Of a stretch of 37,002 nucleotides of DNA, positions 16,317 through 25,200 are shown in pieces (the first letter of the stretch is position 1; every line of letters starts with the position of its first letter). The notes beneath the pieces are model-generated. The model saw nothing but the letters and a program-made list of their open reading frames with translations, was not told where the DNA came from and ran no database searches. The stretch lies in NCBI GenBank assembly GCA_947584375.1, contig CANPWL010000018.1, positions 1 through 37,002 on the forward strand. Reading direction: 5' to 3'. A program made the translations under genes and the position numbers. This DNA is from an uncultured Clostridia bacterium (lineage in GTDB: Bacteria > Bacillota > Clostridia > Oscillospirales > Ruminococcaceae).

Positions 16317-17768
16317 ATGGGCAAAAATAACGGAAACAGCAAAATGGTTGAACAGATCACATCAATGGATGTTGACTTTGCAAAATGGTATACCGATATT
16401 GTTAAAAAGGCAGAGCTTATCGAATACACAAGCGTAAAAGGCTGTATGGTTATTCGTCCTTACGGTTATGCTATCTGGGAAAACATTCAGAAAATACTGG
16501 ACAGAATGTTTAAGGAAACAGGTCATGAAAATGTATGTATGCCAATGTTTATTCCTGAAAGTCTTTTAAATAAAGAAAAGGATCACGTTGAGGGATTTGC
16601 TCCCGAAGTAGCTTGGGTAACACACGGCGGAAGTGAAAAGCTTGAAGAGCGTTTATGCGTTCGCCCTACTTCGGAAACTCTTTTCTGTGAGCATTATGCA
16701 AATATAATTCATTCTTACAGGGATCTTCCTAAACTATACAACCAATGGGTTTCAGTTGTAAGGTGGGAAAAGACAACTAGACCGTTTTTAAGATCCCGTG
16801 AATTTCTTTGGCAGGAAGGACATACCATTCACGCAACCGCAGAAGAGGCAATTAAAGAAACTGAACAAATGCTTAACTGTTATGCAAAGTTCTGTGAAGA
16901 ATCACTTGCTATGCCTGTTGTAAAGGGAAAGAAAACAGAAAGCGATAAGTTTGCCGGAGCTGTTTCAACGTATGCCATTGAGGCTCTTATGCATGACGGA
17001 AAAGCGCTTCAGGCAGGAACTTCACACTATTTCGGTGACGGTTTTGCCAAAGCATTCGGAATTGAATATACAGACAAAGAGAATAAAAGAGTCAACCCTC
17101 ATCAGACTTCTTGGGGTGTTACAACGCGTCTGATAGGTGCTCTTATAATGACGCACGGCGACGATAACGGACTGGTACTTCCCCCTGCCGTTGCACCTAT
17201 ACAAGTTGTTATTATACCTATTGCACAGCACAAGGAAGGAGTTTTAGATAAAGCAAACGAGCTTTATAACAAACTGAAATCCAAAGGAATTAGAGTAAAG
17301 CTTGACGAAAGTGATAACTCTCCGGGCTGGAAGTTCTCAGAGTATGAAATGAAAGGTGTTCCGATAAGGCTTGAGATCGGACCTAAGGATATTGAAAATA
17401 ATCAGTGTGTTCTTGTAACAAGACACAACCGTGAAAAAACCTTTGCGTCTTTAGATGAGCTGGAATCTTCAGTCAGTCAAAAGCTTAAAGACGTTCATAA
17501 CGGATTGTATGAAAAGGCTCTGAAAAACCGTGAAAACAAAACCTATATATGCAAAAGCATTGAAGAAATCTCAAGGATTTTGGAAGAAAAGGGCGATGGT
17601 TTTATTAAAGCTATGTGGTGCGGTGATGAAGCCTGTGAGGATAAGGTAAAAGAAAAAACCGGAGCAGGCTCAAGATGCATACCGTTTGAACAGGAAAACA
17701 TAGATGACAAATGTGTATGCTGCGGAAAACCTGCTAAACATATGGTTCTCTGGGGCAAGGCATACTAA
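16317..17768 (+). CDS. proS: Prolyl-tRNA synthetase, short archaeal/eukaryotic type
   Basis: Charges tRNA-Pro with proline. This 483-residue class II synthetase lacks the editing insertion of the bacterial long form. It shows motif 2 ([20 protein letters not shown], from Arg 149), the [15 protein letters not shown] block and motif 3 with Arg 271 ([11 protein letters not shown]), an anticodon-binding domain (about 290-400), and a C-terminal zinc-type domain with Cys 435, 440, 454, 466, 468 and 469. It ends in KAY, the terminal tyrosine usual in this form. Such enzymes are common in clostridia. A tRNA-Pro gene lies 13 kb away in the same window. No T-box was found upstream. Confidence 0.97.
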   Translation: MGKNNGNSKMVEQITSMDVDFAKWYTDIVKKAELIEYTSVKGCMVIRPYGYAIWENIQKILDRMFKETGHENVCMPMFIPESLLNKEKDHVEGFAPEVAWVTHGGSEKLEERLCVRPTSETLFCEHYANIIHSYRDLPKLYNQWVSVVRWEKTTRPFLRSREFLWQEGHTIHATAEEAIKETEQMLNCYAKFCEESLAMPVVKGKKTESDKFAGAVSTYAIEALMHDGKALQAGTSHYFGDGFAKAFGIEYTDKENKRVNPHQTSWGVTTRLIGALIMTHGDDNGLVLPPAVAPIQVVIIPIAQHKEGVLDKANELYNKLKSKGIRVKLDESDNSPGWKFSEYEMKGVPIRLEIGPKDIENNQCVLVTRHNREKTFASLDELESSVSQKLKDVHNGLYEKALKNRENKTYICKSIEEISRILEEKGDGFIKAMWCGDEACEDKVKEKTGAGSRCIPFEQENIDDKCVCCGKPAKHMVLWGKAY

Positions 17769-17804
17769 ATTTTAGGATTTTTTTCATTTTATTTCAAAAA
17801 CCCC

Positions 17805-17833
17805 TTGACATATTATGTAAAATACATTAGAAT
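17805..17833 (+). promoter_or_regulatory. Promoter of the AbrB-like gene
   Basis: A consensus TTGACA (17805-17810), 17 bases, TAGAAT (17828-17833). No hairpin terminator was seen between proS and this promoter. Confidence 0.8.
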
Positions 17834-17866
17834 ATATATATAAAATATAGAACGAGGGTGAAATTT

Positions 17867-18127
17867 ATGAAAACTATTGGTATAGTCAGACATTTTGATT
17901 CAGCGGGACGAATAACTCTTCCCATAGAGCTAAGAAAAGAGTTGCATATATCGCCGGGTGATTACATTGAGGTTTTCACAGAAGATGATGAAATTATCCT
18001 TCGCAAATATCAAAATAAATGTATTTTATGCGATGAGTTTATCGACATTAATGACAACTGTAACATTCACGGAAAATCAATCTGCAAAAACTGCGTAACC
18101 AAAATTAAATCAAACCAAGACAATTAA
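17867..18127 (+). CDS. AbrB/SpoVT-type transcription regulator with C-terminal zinc ribbon
   Basis: An 86-residue DNA-binding protein. Residues 1-47 form a swapped-hairpin AbrB domain (GIVRHFDSAGRITLPIELRK, then LHISPGDYIEVFTEDDEIIL). Residues 51-77 hold CILC and CKNC pairs (Cys 52, 55, 73, 76) with an extra Cys 65 and His 68 between, a likely zinc knuckle. This layout is seen in clostridial AbrB-family transition-state type regulators. ATG 17867 was chosen over a GTG at 17858, which lies inside the GAGGGTG site. A strong promoter lies just upstream and the gene stands alone; targets are unknown. Confidence 0.88.
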   Translation: MKTIGIVRHFDSAGRITLPIELRKELHISPGDYIEVFTEDDEIILRKYQNKCILCDEFIDINDNCNIHGKSICKNCVTKIKSNQDN

Positions 18128-18365
18128 ACTGCAAAAACAATAAAATTATCACATATAATGTTATATCTGTCATAAAAATGCCGGTTATCCTGATTACAAA
18201 ATGATACCTTGGGCATTATTAAAAATAAGGGAATTATATTTTTTATGAAGATAAATTATTTTAATGCCGGTTTGCCTGCATATGCTTGCGGACAAAGGTT
18301 TGAAATTTTGTTTATTAAAAACATCGGAAAGGAAAAATTGCCCCGTTTGGAGCATGGTCATAAAA

Positions 18366-19316
18366 ATGACTAAACTATATATTGTTATTCCATGTTATAA
18401 CGAAGAAGCTGTTTTGTCGGAAACAGCAGCAAGGCTTGGAGAAAAAATGCATAGGCTTATGTCGGATCATATTATTTCAGACAGCAGTAAGGTTATTCTT
18501 GTTGACGACGGCTCGACCGATAAAACGTGGGAACTGATTACAGAAATACATTATAGCAACAGAATATTTTCAGGCTGCAAGCTTACACGTAACCAAGGTC
18601 ATCAGAACGCACTTTTATCAGGTCTTGACTGTGCAAGAGAAAAATGTGACGCAGTTATTACTATGGATGCAGATTTGCAGGACGATATAAATGTAATTGA
18701 TGAGTTTATTAAAAAATACGAAGAGGGTAATGAAATCGTATACGGTGTAAGAAGCTCCAGAAAAAAAGACAGTTTTTTCAAAAATAAAACTGCAAAAATT
18801 TTTTATAAGCTTATGAATTTTATGGGGGCTGAAATTATTCCGAATCACGCAGATTATCGGCTGCTGGGAAGCAGGGCGCTTGAAAGCCTGTTTGAATTTA
18901 AAGAGGTAAACTTATTTTTAAGAGGCATTGTTCCTCTTATCGGATATAAATCGGCAAAGGTTTATTATGAAAGAAAAGAACGCTATGCGGGAGAAAGTAA
19001 ATATCCTCTTAAAAAGATGATTTCTTTTGCATTAGACGGCATAACTTCTTTTAGTATAAAACCCATTAAAATGATTACGTCATTAGGCGTTATATTTGTA
19101 GCTGTAAGCGGAACAATGCTTATATATTCTCTTGTAAGTTATTTTACAGGGCATTCAGTAAGCGGTTGGGCGTCACTTATTACGTCAATATGGGCGTTAG
19201 GAGGGCTTCAACTTCTGGCGATCGGTATTATCGGCGAATATATCGGAAAGATGTTTTTAGAAACTAAGAAACGTCCAAGATATATAATAGAGGAGTTTTT
19301 AGACGAAGATAAATAA
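18366..19316 (+). CDS. Polyprenyl-phosphate glycosyltransferase, GtrB/DPM1 type (GT2)
   Basis: A 316-residue family 2 glycosyltransferase that probably moves a sugar from a nucleotide donor to undecaprenyl phosphate at the inner membrane face. The N-terminal domain has IVIPCYNEEAVL, VDDGSTDKTWEL, the DADLQDD metal-binding motif and the ADYRLLGSRAL block. Two membrane segments follow (about 236-258 and 270-295), ending in IIGEYIGKMFLETKKRP, as in GtrB and CsbB. The start is uncertain: ATG 18366 gives the usual opening, but GGAG is 13 bases away; ATG 18354 is also in frame. A 42-codon frame (18245-18373) overlaps this start. Confidence 0.9.
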   Translation: MTKLYIVIPCYNEEAVLSETAARLGEKMHRLMSDHIISDSSKVILVDDGSTDKTWELITEIHYSNRIFSGCKLTRNQGHQNALLSGLDCAREKCDAVITMDADLQDDINVIDEFIKKYEEGNEIVYGVRSSRKKDSFFKNKTAKIFYKLMNFMGAEIIPNHADYRLLGSRALESLFEFKEVNLFLRGIVPLIGYKSAKVYYERKERYAGESKYPLKKMISFALDGITSFSIKPIKMITSLGVIFVAVSGTMLIYSLVSYFTGHSVSGWASLITSIWALGGLQLLAIGIIGEYIGKMFLETKKRPRYIIEEFLDEDK

Positions 19317-19412
19317 TGCTTATAAATATATGCTAAATTTTGTACAGAATAATAAATGCCTGTACTATATGTTGCGTTTTTGGAATTATTATAAAATTAA
19401 GCAAAAAATTGC

Positions 19413-19442
19413 TTGACAAAACCTTATAAAGTATGGTATCAT
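19413..19442 (+). promoter_or_regulatory. Promoter of the rpmG-secE-nusG-rplK-rplA operon
   Basis: TTGACA (19413-19418), 18 bases, TATCAT (19437-19442) with TGG just before it, an extended -10. The predicted start is near 19449. Confidence 0.75.
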
Positions 19443-19448
19443 TGTTTT

Positions 19449-19473
19449 ACCTCTTTATGAGGTCTATTTTTTT
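19449..19473 (+). terminator. Hairpin plus T-tract at the predicted transcript start
   Basis: ACCTC-TTTAT-GAGGT (19449-19463) is followed by CTA and seven T residues (19467-19473). It starts at the predicted +1 of the rpmG operon. It may be a 5' stabilising hairpin, an early attenuator, or the terminator of the preceding glycosyltransferase gene. Confidence 0.5.
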
Positions 19474-19556
19474 GCGTCCTTTTTAAGGCTTGTCTTAACC
19501 CAAACTAAGTCTGTAAAAGCTCAAAAATTAATAGTCTCAAACCGTAAAGTAATCGG

Positions 19557-19623
19557 CATATAGTTATACGGACTATATGGAGGGAGGCAATTGGACATGC
19601 GTTTCACCGTTCTTTTGGAACGC
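19557..19623 (+). promoter_or_regulatory. Hairpins in the rpmG leader
   Basis: CATATAGT (19557-19564) pairs with ACTATATG (19572-19579), directly before the GGAGGGAGG at 19579-19587. A second hairpin pairs TGCGTTTC (19598-19605) with GGAACGCA (to 19623, one G-U). Both lie within 90 bases of the rpmG start. Confidence 0.45.
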
Positions 19624-19650
19624 AAATTTCGTCGGGAGGTGCCGAAATGA
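19597..19650 (+). CDS. Possible 17-codon leader peptide overlapping rpmG
   Basis: After GGAGGGAGG (19579-19587) an ATG at 19597 opens a 17-codon frame, [17 protein letters not shown], whose TGA overlaps the rpmG ATG as ATGA. The rpmG ribosome binding site (GGGAGGTG) lies inside it. The strong Shine-Dalgarno sequence argues that ribosomes may start here. The same bases form a hairpin, so a purely structural leader is equally possible. Nothing is known to me of such a peptide. Confidence 0.35.
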   Translation: MRFTVLLERKFRREVPK

Positions 19651-19796
19651 GAGTGAAAATCACACTGGCTTGTACGGAATGCAAGCAAAGAAATTACGCC
19701 ACAAAGAAGAACAAGAAGAATGACCCTGACAGACTTGAAATGATGAAGCATTGCAAGTATTGTAAGAAGCACACTCTTCACAAAGAAACAAAGTAG
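19647..19796 (+). CDS. rpmG: 50S ribosomal protein L33
   Basis: A 49-residue ribosomal protein of the large subunit. The sequence [20 protein letters not shown] has the first CxxC pair, and [16 protein letters not shown] the second, so this is the zinc-binding form. It is too short to be listed by many gene finders but is unmistakable. The GGGAGGTG site lies just upstream, and the ATG overlaps the end of the 17-codon frame described separately. secE follows after 18 bases. The order rpmG-secE-nusG-rplK-rplA is the common bacterial arrangement; a tRNA-Trp often found here is absent. Confidence 0.95.
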   Translation: MRVKITLACTECKQRNYATKKNKKNDPDRLEMMKHCKYCKKHTLHKETK

Positions 19797-19814
19797 ACGA
19801 AAGGAGTTTTTAAA

Positions 19815-20039
19815 ATGGCTAAAGATTCCACTGCCGCTAAGCAAAAAGGCGGAAATAAAATCGTCAAATATTTCAGAGACTTAAAATCAGAAATCAAAAA
19901 AGTAGTATGGCCAAGCAAAAGTCAAGTTATCAATAACACAGGTATAGTACTTGTTCTTTGCGTAATATGCGGATTGGTATTAGCAGGCATCGACTTAGGT
20001 CTGTCACAGCTTGTTGAACTGCTGCTTGGTATTAAGTAA
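19815..20039 (+). CDS. secE: Preprotein translocase subunit SecE
   Basis: The 74-residue single-membrane-span form of SecE, which clamps SecY in the protein export channel. The conserved amphipathic stretch KYFRDLKSEIKKVVWPSKSQ (residues about 18-37) comes before the membrane segment (about 43-68, IVLVLCVICGLVLAGIDLGL). An AAAGGAG site precedes the ATG. It lies between rpmG and nusG as usual. Confidence 0.96.
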   Translation: MAKDSTAAKQKGGNKIVKYFRDLKSEIKKVVWPSKSQVINNTGIVLVLCVICGLVLAGIDLGLSQLVELLLGIK

Positions 20040-20082
20040 TGAAATGAGAATGGTTTTTTAACAACGGGAGGTATTGCTGTTT

Positions 20083-20613
20083 ATGTCAGAACAAGCTAAA
20101 TGGTATGTTATACATACCTATTCAGGCTATGAAAATAAGGTAGCTCAAAGCATTGAAAAGGTTGTTGAAAACCGAAAGCTCCATGATCTCATCCCGGAAA
20201 TAAAAGTTCCTATGGAGGCTTATTCCGAAGTAGGCAAAGAGGGAGAAATCAAAGAAGCTGAAAGAAAGCTTTTTCCAAGCTATGTTCTTGTGAAAATGGT
20301 AATGACAGATGATACATGGTATATCGTAAGAAATATTACAGGTGTAACAGGGTTTGTCGGACCGGGTTCAAAGCCTATTCCGCTGACTGAAGCTGAGGTT
20401 GAAGCCCTTGGAGTTGATACAAAATCAGCAGCAATTGAGGTCGACTATAAAGCGGGCGACAGCATATCTGTTACGGGTGGTTCATTTGAAGGCTTTACAG
20501 GTACAGTTGAATCTGTAAATCTGGAAGAACAAATCGTCAATGTTATTGTTTCAATGTTCGGAAGGGAAACTCCGGTTGCTCTGCCGATAACACAAGTAGC
20601 AAAATTGGATTAA
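20083..20613 (+). CDS. nusG: Transcription termination/antitermination factor NusG
   Basis: NusG binds RNA polymerase and affects pausing, termination and coupling to ribosomes via S10. The 176-residue product opens WYVIHTYSGYENKVAQSIEK and contains FPSYVLVKMVMTDDTWYIVR and GFVGPGSKPIPLTEAEV of the NGN domain, then a KOW domain (GDSISVTGGSFEGFTGTVES). ATG 20083 was chosen with GGGAGG 11 bases upstream; an in-frame TTG three codons earlier is less likely. Length is normal. Confidence 0.97.
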   Translation: MSEQAKWYVIHTYSGYENKVAQSIEKVVENRKLHDLIPEIKVPMEAYSEVGKEGEIKEAERKLFPSYVLVKMVMTDDTWYIVRNITGVTGFVGPGSKPIPLTEAEVEALGVDTKSAAIEVDYKAGDSISVTGGSFEGFTGTVESVNLEEQIVNVIVSMFGRETPVALPITQVAKLD

Positions 20614-20660
20614 TTAATTCGTTTTTAAGAAGCTGATTATATAAACATCTTGCTTCAAAA

Positions 20661-20699
20661 GTGGGAGAGTTAAAATATTTATTAACTCGCCTTTACCAC
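20661..20699 (+). promoter_or_regulatory. Putative L1-binding leader element before rplK
   Basis: GTGG (20661-20664) pairs with CCAC (20696-20699). Inside, GAGTTAA (20667-20673) pairs with TTAACTC (20682-20688). The two helices are separated by an asymmetric loop, GA on one side and GCCTTTA on the other. This two-helix shape with a GGGAG strand is like the L1 site of 23S rRNA and L1-regulated mRNAs. A related element precedes rplA. Confidence 0.55.
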
Positions 20700-20720
20700 A
20701 ATTTATGGAGGTGCGAAAAG

Positions 20721-21146
20721 ATGGCACAAAAAGTAGTAGGCTATGTAAAGCTACAAATCCCTGCAGGAAAAGCAACACCTGCACCGCCTGTTGGACCTGC
20801 TTTGGGACAACATGGTATAAACATCGGAGCATTCACTAAGGATTTCAATGAAAGAACCAAAAATGACGCCGGTCTTATAATTCCGGTTGTTATCACAGTT
20901 TATGCTGACCGTTCTTTCACTTTTATCACAAAGACTCCGCCGGCTGCCGTATTGATCAAGAAGGCTTGCGGAATTGAACACGCATCCGGTGAGCCTAACA
21001 AGAAAAAGGTCGCTAAAATCACAAAAGAGCAAATCAGACAAATTGCCGAACAGAAAAAGCCTGACCTTAACGCAGCAACAGAAGAAGCTGCAATGAGCAT
21101 GATAGCCGGAACGGCTCGCTCAATGGGTATTGAGGTTGTTGACTAA
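20721..21146 (+). CDS. rplK: 50S ribosomal protein L11
   Basis: L11 forms the base of the stalk with 23S rRNA at the GTPase centre. The 141-residue product opens [20 protein letters not shown] with the proline-rich [20 protein letters not shown] block and the C-terminal RNA-binding domain ([11 protein letters not shown] at the end). A GGAGGTG site at 20707-20713 fixes the start. The 107-base gap to nusG holds the paired element described separately. Order and length are standard. Confidence 0.97.
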   Translation: MAQKVVGYVKLQIPAGKATPAPPVGPALGQHGINIGAFTKDFNERTKNDAGLIIPVVITVYADRSFTFITKTPPAAVLIKKACGIEHASGEPNKKKVAKITKEQIRQIAEQKKPDLNAATEEAAMSMIAGTARSMGIEVVD

Positions 21147-21205
21147 GAACGACGAGGAAGAAGTAAAGGCTTTGACCTCAGGCTTCTGAAATCTGACTTC
21201 TAATC

Positions 21206-21257
21206 GTGGGAGGATTATTCCGCTAACCGAATTGCAAAAAGCATTTGGTATTACCAC
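21206..21257 (+). promoter_or_regulatory. Putative L1-binding leader element before rplA
   Basis: GTGG (21206-21209) pairs with CCAC (21254-21257), again starting GTGGGAG and ending ATTACCAC. Between them an imperfect hairpin pairs ACC..AA..TGC with GCA..TT..GGT around AAAAA. The outer features match the element before rplK; the inner stem is different. Confidence 0.45.
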
Positions 21258-21278
21258 TTAATGAGGAGGAAAATTATA

Positions 21279-21974
21279 ATGAAACATGGCAAGAAATATA
21301 TCGAAAGTGAAAAGGCTGTCGATAAATCAAAATTATATGATGCACCCGAAGCCCTTGATTTGGCTTGCAATGGTGCTAAAGCTAAGTTTGATGAAACTAT
21401 TGAAGCACATATACGTCTTGGTGTTGATTCACGTTATGCTGACCAGCAGGTTCGTGGCGCAGTAGTTTTGCCGAACGGAACAGGTAAGAATGTAAGAGTA
21501 TGTGTTTTCTGCAAGGAGGACAAATACGACGACGCTAAAGCCGCAGGGGCTGAGTATGTCGGCGGTATGGATCTTGTAGAGAAAATTCAAAAGGAAAACT
21601 GGATGGACTTCGACGTAGTTGTGGCAAGTCCTGATATGATGGGTATTGTAGGACGTCTTGGTAAGATTTTAGGACCTAGAGGCCTTATGCCTAACCCAAA
21701 AGCAGGAACAGTTACGCCGGACGTTGCAAAGGCTGTTACAGAGGCTAAGGCTGGTAAAATTGAATACCGTCTTGACAAATCGAATATTATCCACTGCCCA
21801 ATAGGAAAAGCTTCTTTCGGTAAGGATAAACTGAATGAAAACCTTGAAGCTTTGATGGACGCAGTTATCAAGGCAAGACCTGCTGCTCTTAAGGGACAAT
21901 ATCTAAAGAGCCTGACTGTTGCTTCAACAATGGGTGTTGGAATTAAACTTTCTATTGCAAAATACGGAAACTAA
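21279..21974 (+). CDS. rplA: 50S ribosomal protein L1
   Basis: L1 forms the mobile L1 stalk and represses its own operon in many bacteria by binding the mRNA. The 231-residue product has [19 protein letters not shown] at the start, [20 protein letters not shown] (the family signature) near residue 125-145 and [20 protein letters not shown] at the end. ATG 21279 follows GAGGAGGA. It is the last gene of the operon here: a terminator follows, while in most Firmicutes rplJ and rplL come next. Confidence 0.97.
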   Translation: MKHGKKYIESEKAVDKSKLYDAPEALDLACNGAKAKFDETIEAHIRLGVDSRYADQQVRGAVVLPNGTGKNVRVCVFCKEDKYDDAKAAGAEYVGGMDLVEKIQKENWMDFDVVVASPDMMGIVGRLGKILGPRGLMPNPKAGTVTPDVAKAVTEAKAGKIEYRLDKSNIIHCPIGKASFGKDKLNENLEALMDAVIKARPAALKGQYLKSLTVASTMGVGIKLSIAKYGN

Positions 21975-21989
21975 TATTTATAACGAAAA

Positions 21990-22015
21990 ACGGCTTCTTT
22001 ATGAGGCCGTTTTTT
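21990..22015 (+). terminator. Terminator after rplA
   Basis: ACGGCTTC pairs with GAGGCCGT (one G-U) around TTTAT, flanked by A and T runs, and followed by TTTTTT. It closes the rpmG-rplA operon. Confidence 0.88.
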
Positions 22016-22086
22016 ATTGAATTTTAAATATTTAAGGATTGGCTGTAAACCAACAAAGAAATAATTGTTATAAGTATTAATTATAT

Positions 22087-22216
22087 GGCATTAATAACAA
22101 AATCTTCATTAAAAACAGCTTTAATGCCTTTACAAATAAATTAACTTGTGATAAAATATATATTTGAAGTAATGGATTTAATTCAGTTTGTTTTATATAT
22201 TTACTTTAAAAAGTAA
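22087..22216. promoter_or_regulatory. Regulatory region ahead of nifJ
   Basis: GGCATTAA (22087-22094) and TTAATGCC (22121-22128) form an 8-bp inverted pair with a 26-nt loop. A short palindrome, TTACTTT-AA-AAAGTAA, lies at 22201-22216. The promoter should be in this AT-rich stretch but I could not choose one with confidence. The palindrome could be an operator. Confidence 0.3.
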
Positions 22217-22257
22217 TTTAATATTCATTGCTAACATTTTTGAGGAGGATTTTAAAA

Positions 22258-25200
22258 ATGGCAAGAAAAATGAAAACCATGGATGGTAACAATGCCGCTG
22301 CATGGGCGTCATACCCATTTACAGAGGTAGCTGCTATCTATCCTATTACACCTTCTTCAGTTATGGCTGAAGTTACTGACCAATGGTCGGCTAAGGGACA
22401 AACAAATATTTTCGGCACACCGGTTAAGGTTGCAGAAATGCAGTCGGAGGCAGGAGCATCAGGAACAGTTCACGGTTCTTTAGCTGCCGGAGCTCTTACA
22501 ACAACTTATACAGCTTCACAGGGATTGCTTTTAATGATTCCTAATATGTATAAAATCGCAGGAGAGCTACTGCCGTGTGTAATTCACGTTTCTGCTCGTT
22601 GCGTTGCATCACACGCACTTAACATTTTCGGAGACCACTCTGATATTTACGCATGCCGTCAGACAGGATTTGCAATGCTCTGTTCATCAAATCCTCAGGA
22701 AGTTATGGACTTAGGTACTGTTGCTCACCTTGCAACTATCAAGGGCAGAGTACCGTTTTTGCATTTCTTCGACGGATTTAGAACTTCTCACGAAATTCAA
22801 AAGATTGAGGTTTGGGACAAAGATGACGTCGCTAAAATGGTTGACAAGAAAGCTCTTCAAGCTTTCAGAGACAGAGCTTTAAATCCTGAGCACCCTGTTC
22901 TTCGCGGTACCGCTCAGAACCCTGATATCTTCTTCCAGGCTCGTGAGGCTTGCAATAAATATTATGACGCGATCCCAGGCGTTGTTGAAGAATATATGGA
23001 TAAGGTAAATAAGAAGATAGGCACAGATTACAAGCTGTTCAACTATTACGGAGCTCCTGACGCTGAACACGTTATCGTAGCAATGGGTTCAGTTTGTGAC
23101 ACAATTGAGGAAACAATCGATTACTTAAATGCTACTGAGGGAACAAAGCTTGGTCTTGTTAAGGTAAGACTGTACAGACCTTTCTGTGCTGATAAGCTGG
23201 TTGAAGCTATTCCGGACACCTGTACACAGATTTCTGTTCTTGACAGAACTAAAGAGCCTGGTTCTTTGGGCGAGCCTTTATATCTTGACGTTGTTGCAGC
23301 TCTTAAAGGAACACAGTTCCACAACATCACAGTTGCTTCGGGAAGATACGGCTTAGGTTCAAAGGATACGACTCCTGCACAAATCAAGGCTGTATTTTGG
23401 AACGCTGAGTGGAAAGAAAACTTCAAGCCGAGATTTACAATCGGTATTGACGACGATGTAACTTATCTTTCACTTGACGCTGACGAAAAGCTTGATTCAG
23501 CTCCTCAGGGAACAACTGCTTGTAAGTTCTGGGGTCTCGGTGCAGACGGTACTGTCGGAGCTAACAAGAACTCAATCAAGATCATAGGTGACCACACAGA
23601 TCTTTATGCACAGGCATATTTCTCATATGATTCTAAGAAATCGGGCGGTGTAACGGTTTCTCACCTTAGATTTGGTAAGACACCTATTAAATCGACATAT
23701 CTTATCAATCAGGCTGACTTTGTAGCTTGCCATAACGAGTCATATATCAACAAGTATGATATGGTATCTGACATCAAACCGGGCGGAACTTTCCTGCTCA
23801 ACACTCAATGGGATATGAAGGGACTTGAAAAGAACCTTCCGGGTCAGGTTAAAAGATATATCGCTGAAAACAACATTAAATTTTACACAATCAACGGTGT
23901 AAAGATAGGTAAAGAAATCGGTCTTGGCAACAGAATCAATACTGTTTTACAGTCTGCATTCTTCAAACTGTCAGGCATCATTCCTATGAAAGACGCTATC
24001 AAATATATGAAAGACGCAGCTACCGCTTCTTATTCAAAGAAGGGTGAGGCTATCGTTAAGATGAACCATGACGCTATCGACGCAGGCTGTGAGCAGGTCG
24101 TTGAGATCAACGTGCCAGAGTCTTGGAAAAAGGCTAAAGACAGCAGAATGGGTATGGCTAAGGTTAAGACAAACGATAAGGCTCTTCAGAAATTTGTAAA
24201 TGAAATTCAAATTCCTTGCAACGCACAAGAGGGAGATAAACTTCCTGTTTCAACATTCGTTGATATGGCAGACGGTACTTTCCCACAGGGTTCAGCAGCA
24301 TTTGAAAAGAGAGGAATTGCAGTTGACGTTCCTTCGTGGATAAGTGAAAACTGTATTCAGTGTAACTTCTGCTCATATGTTTGCCCACACGCTGTAATAC
24401 GTCCGGCAGTTATGACTGACGAAGAGCTTGAAAACGCTCCGGAACTTGCTAAGAAAAAGGCCGTTCCTATGACCGGTATGCCTGGATACAACTTTGTTGT
24501 AACAATGTCGGCTCTCGACTGTACAGGATGCGGCTCATGCGTAAACGTATGTCCGGGTAAAAAGGGCAACAAGGCTCTCAATATGATGCCTCTTGAAACA
24601 CAAATTGCTGAGCAGGAAGTATTCAATTATGGATTAACTCTTCCTGAAAAACCTGATGTTCTTGAAAAGTTCAAGTCTACAACAGTTAAGGGTTCACAAT
24701 TTAAACAGCCATTGCTTGAATTCTCAGGCGCTTGCGCAGGATGTGGAGAAACTCCTTACGCGAAACTCATAACCCAATTGTTCGGTGACAGAATGTATAT
24801 CGCAAACGCAACCGGATGTTCATCAATCTGGGGAGGTTCTGCACCTACAACTCCATATACAAAGAACGCACTTGGTAAAGGTCCTGCTTGGGCAAACTCA
24901 CTGTTTGAGGATAACGCCGAGTACGGCTATGGAATGTTCTTGGCACAGAACACAATAAGACAAAGAGTTATCGCAAAGGTTCTTGAACTTAAAAAGACTA
25001 CAAAGAGTGCTCCTCTTAAGAAGGCAATTGACGCATACCTTTCAACTATTGATGACGGCGCCGCTAACTCAGCCGCAACTGACGAATTGATCTCAGCTCT
25101 CACAAAGGCTAAAACAAAGGCAGCTGATGAAATTCTCAAGGATAAGGACTTCTTAAGAAAGAAATCAATGTGGGTATTCGGAGGAGACGGCTGGGCTTAT

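Noticed and set aside
19797-19814. tRNA-Trp expected between rpmG and secE in many Firmicutes
   Set aside because: Only 18 bases separate the two genes; no tRNA fits.
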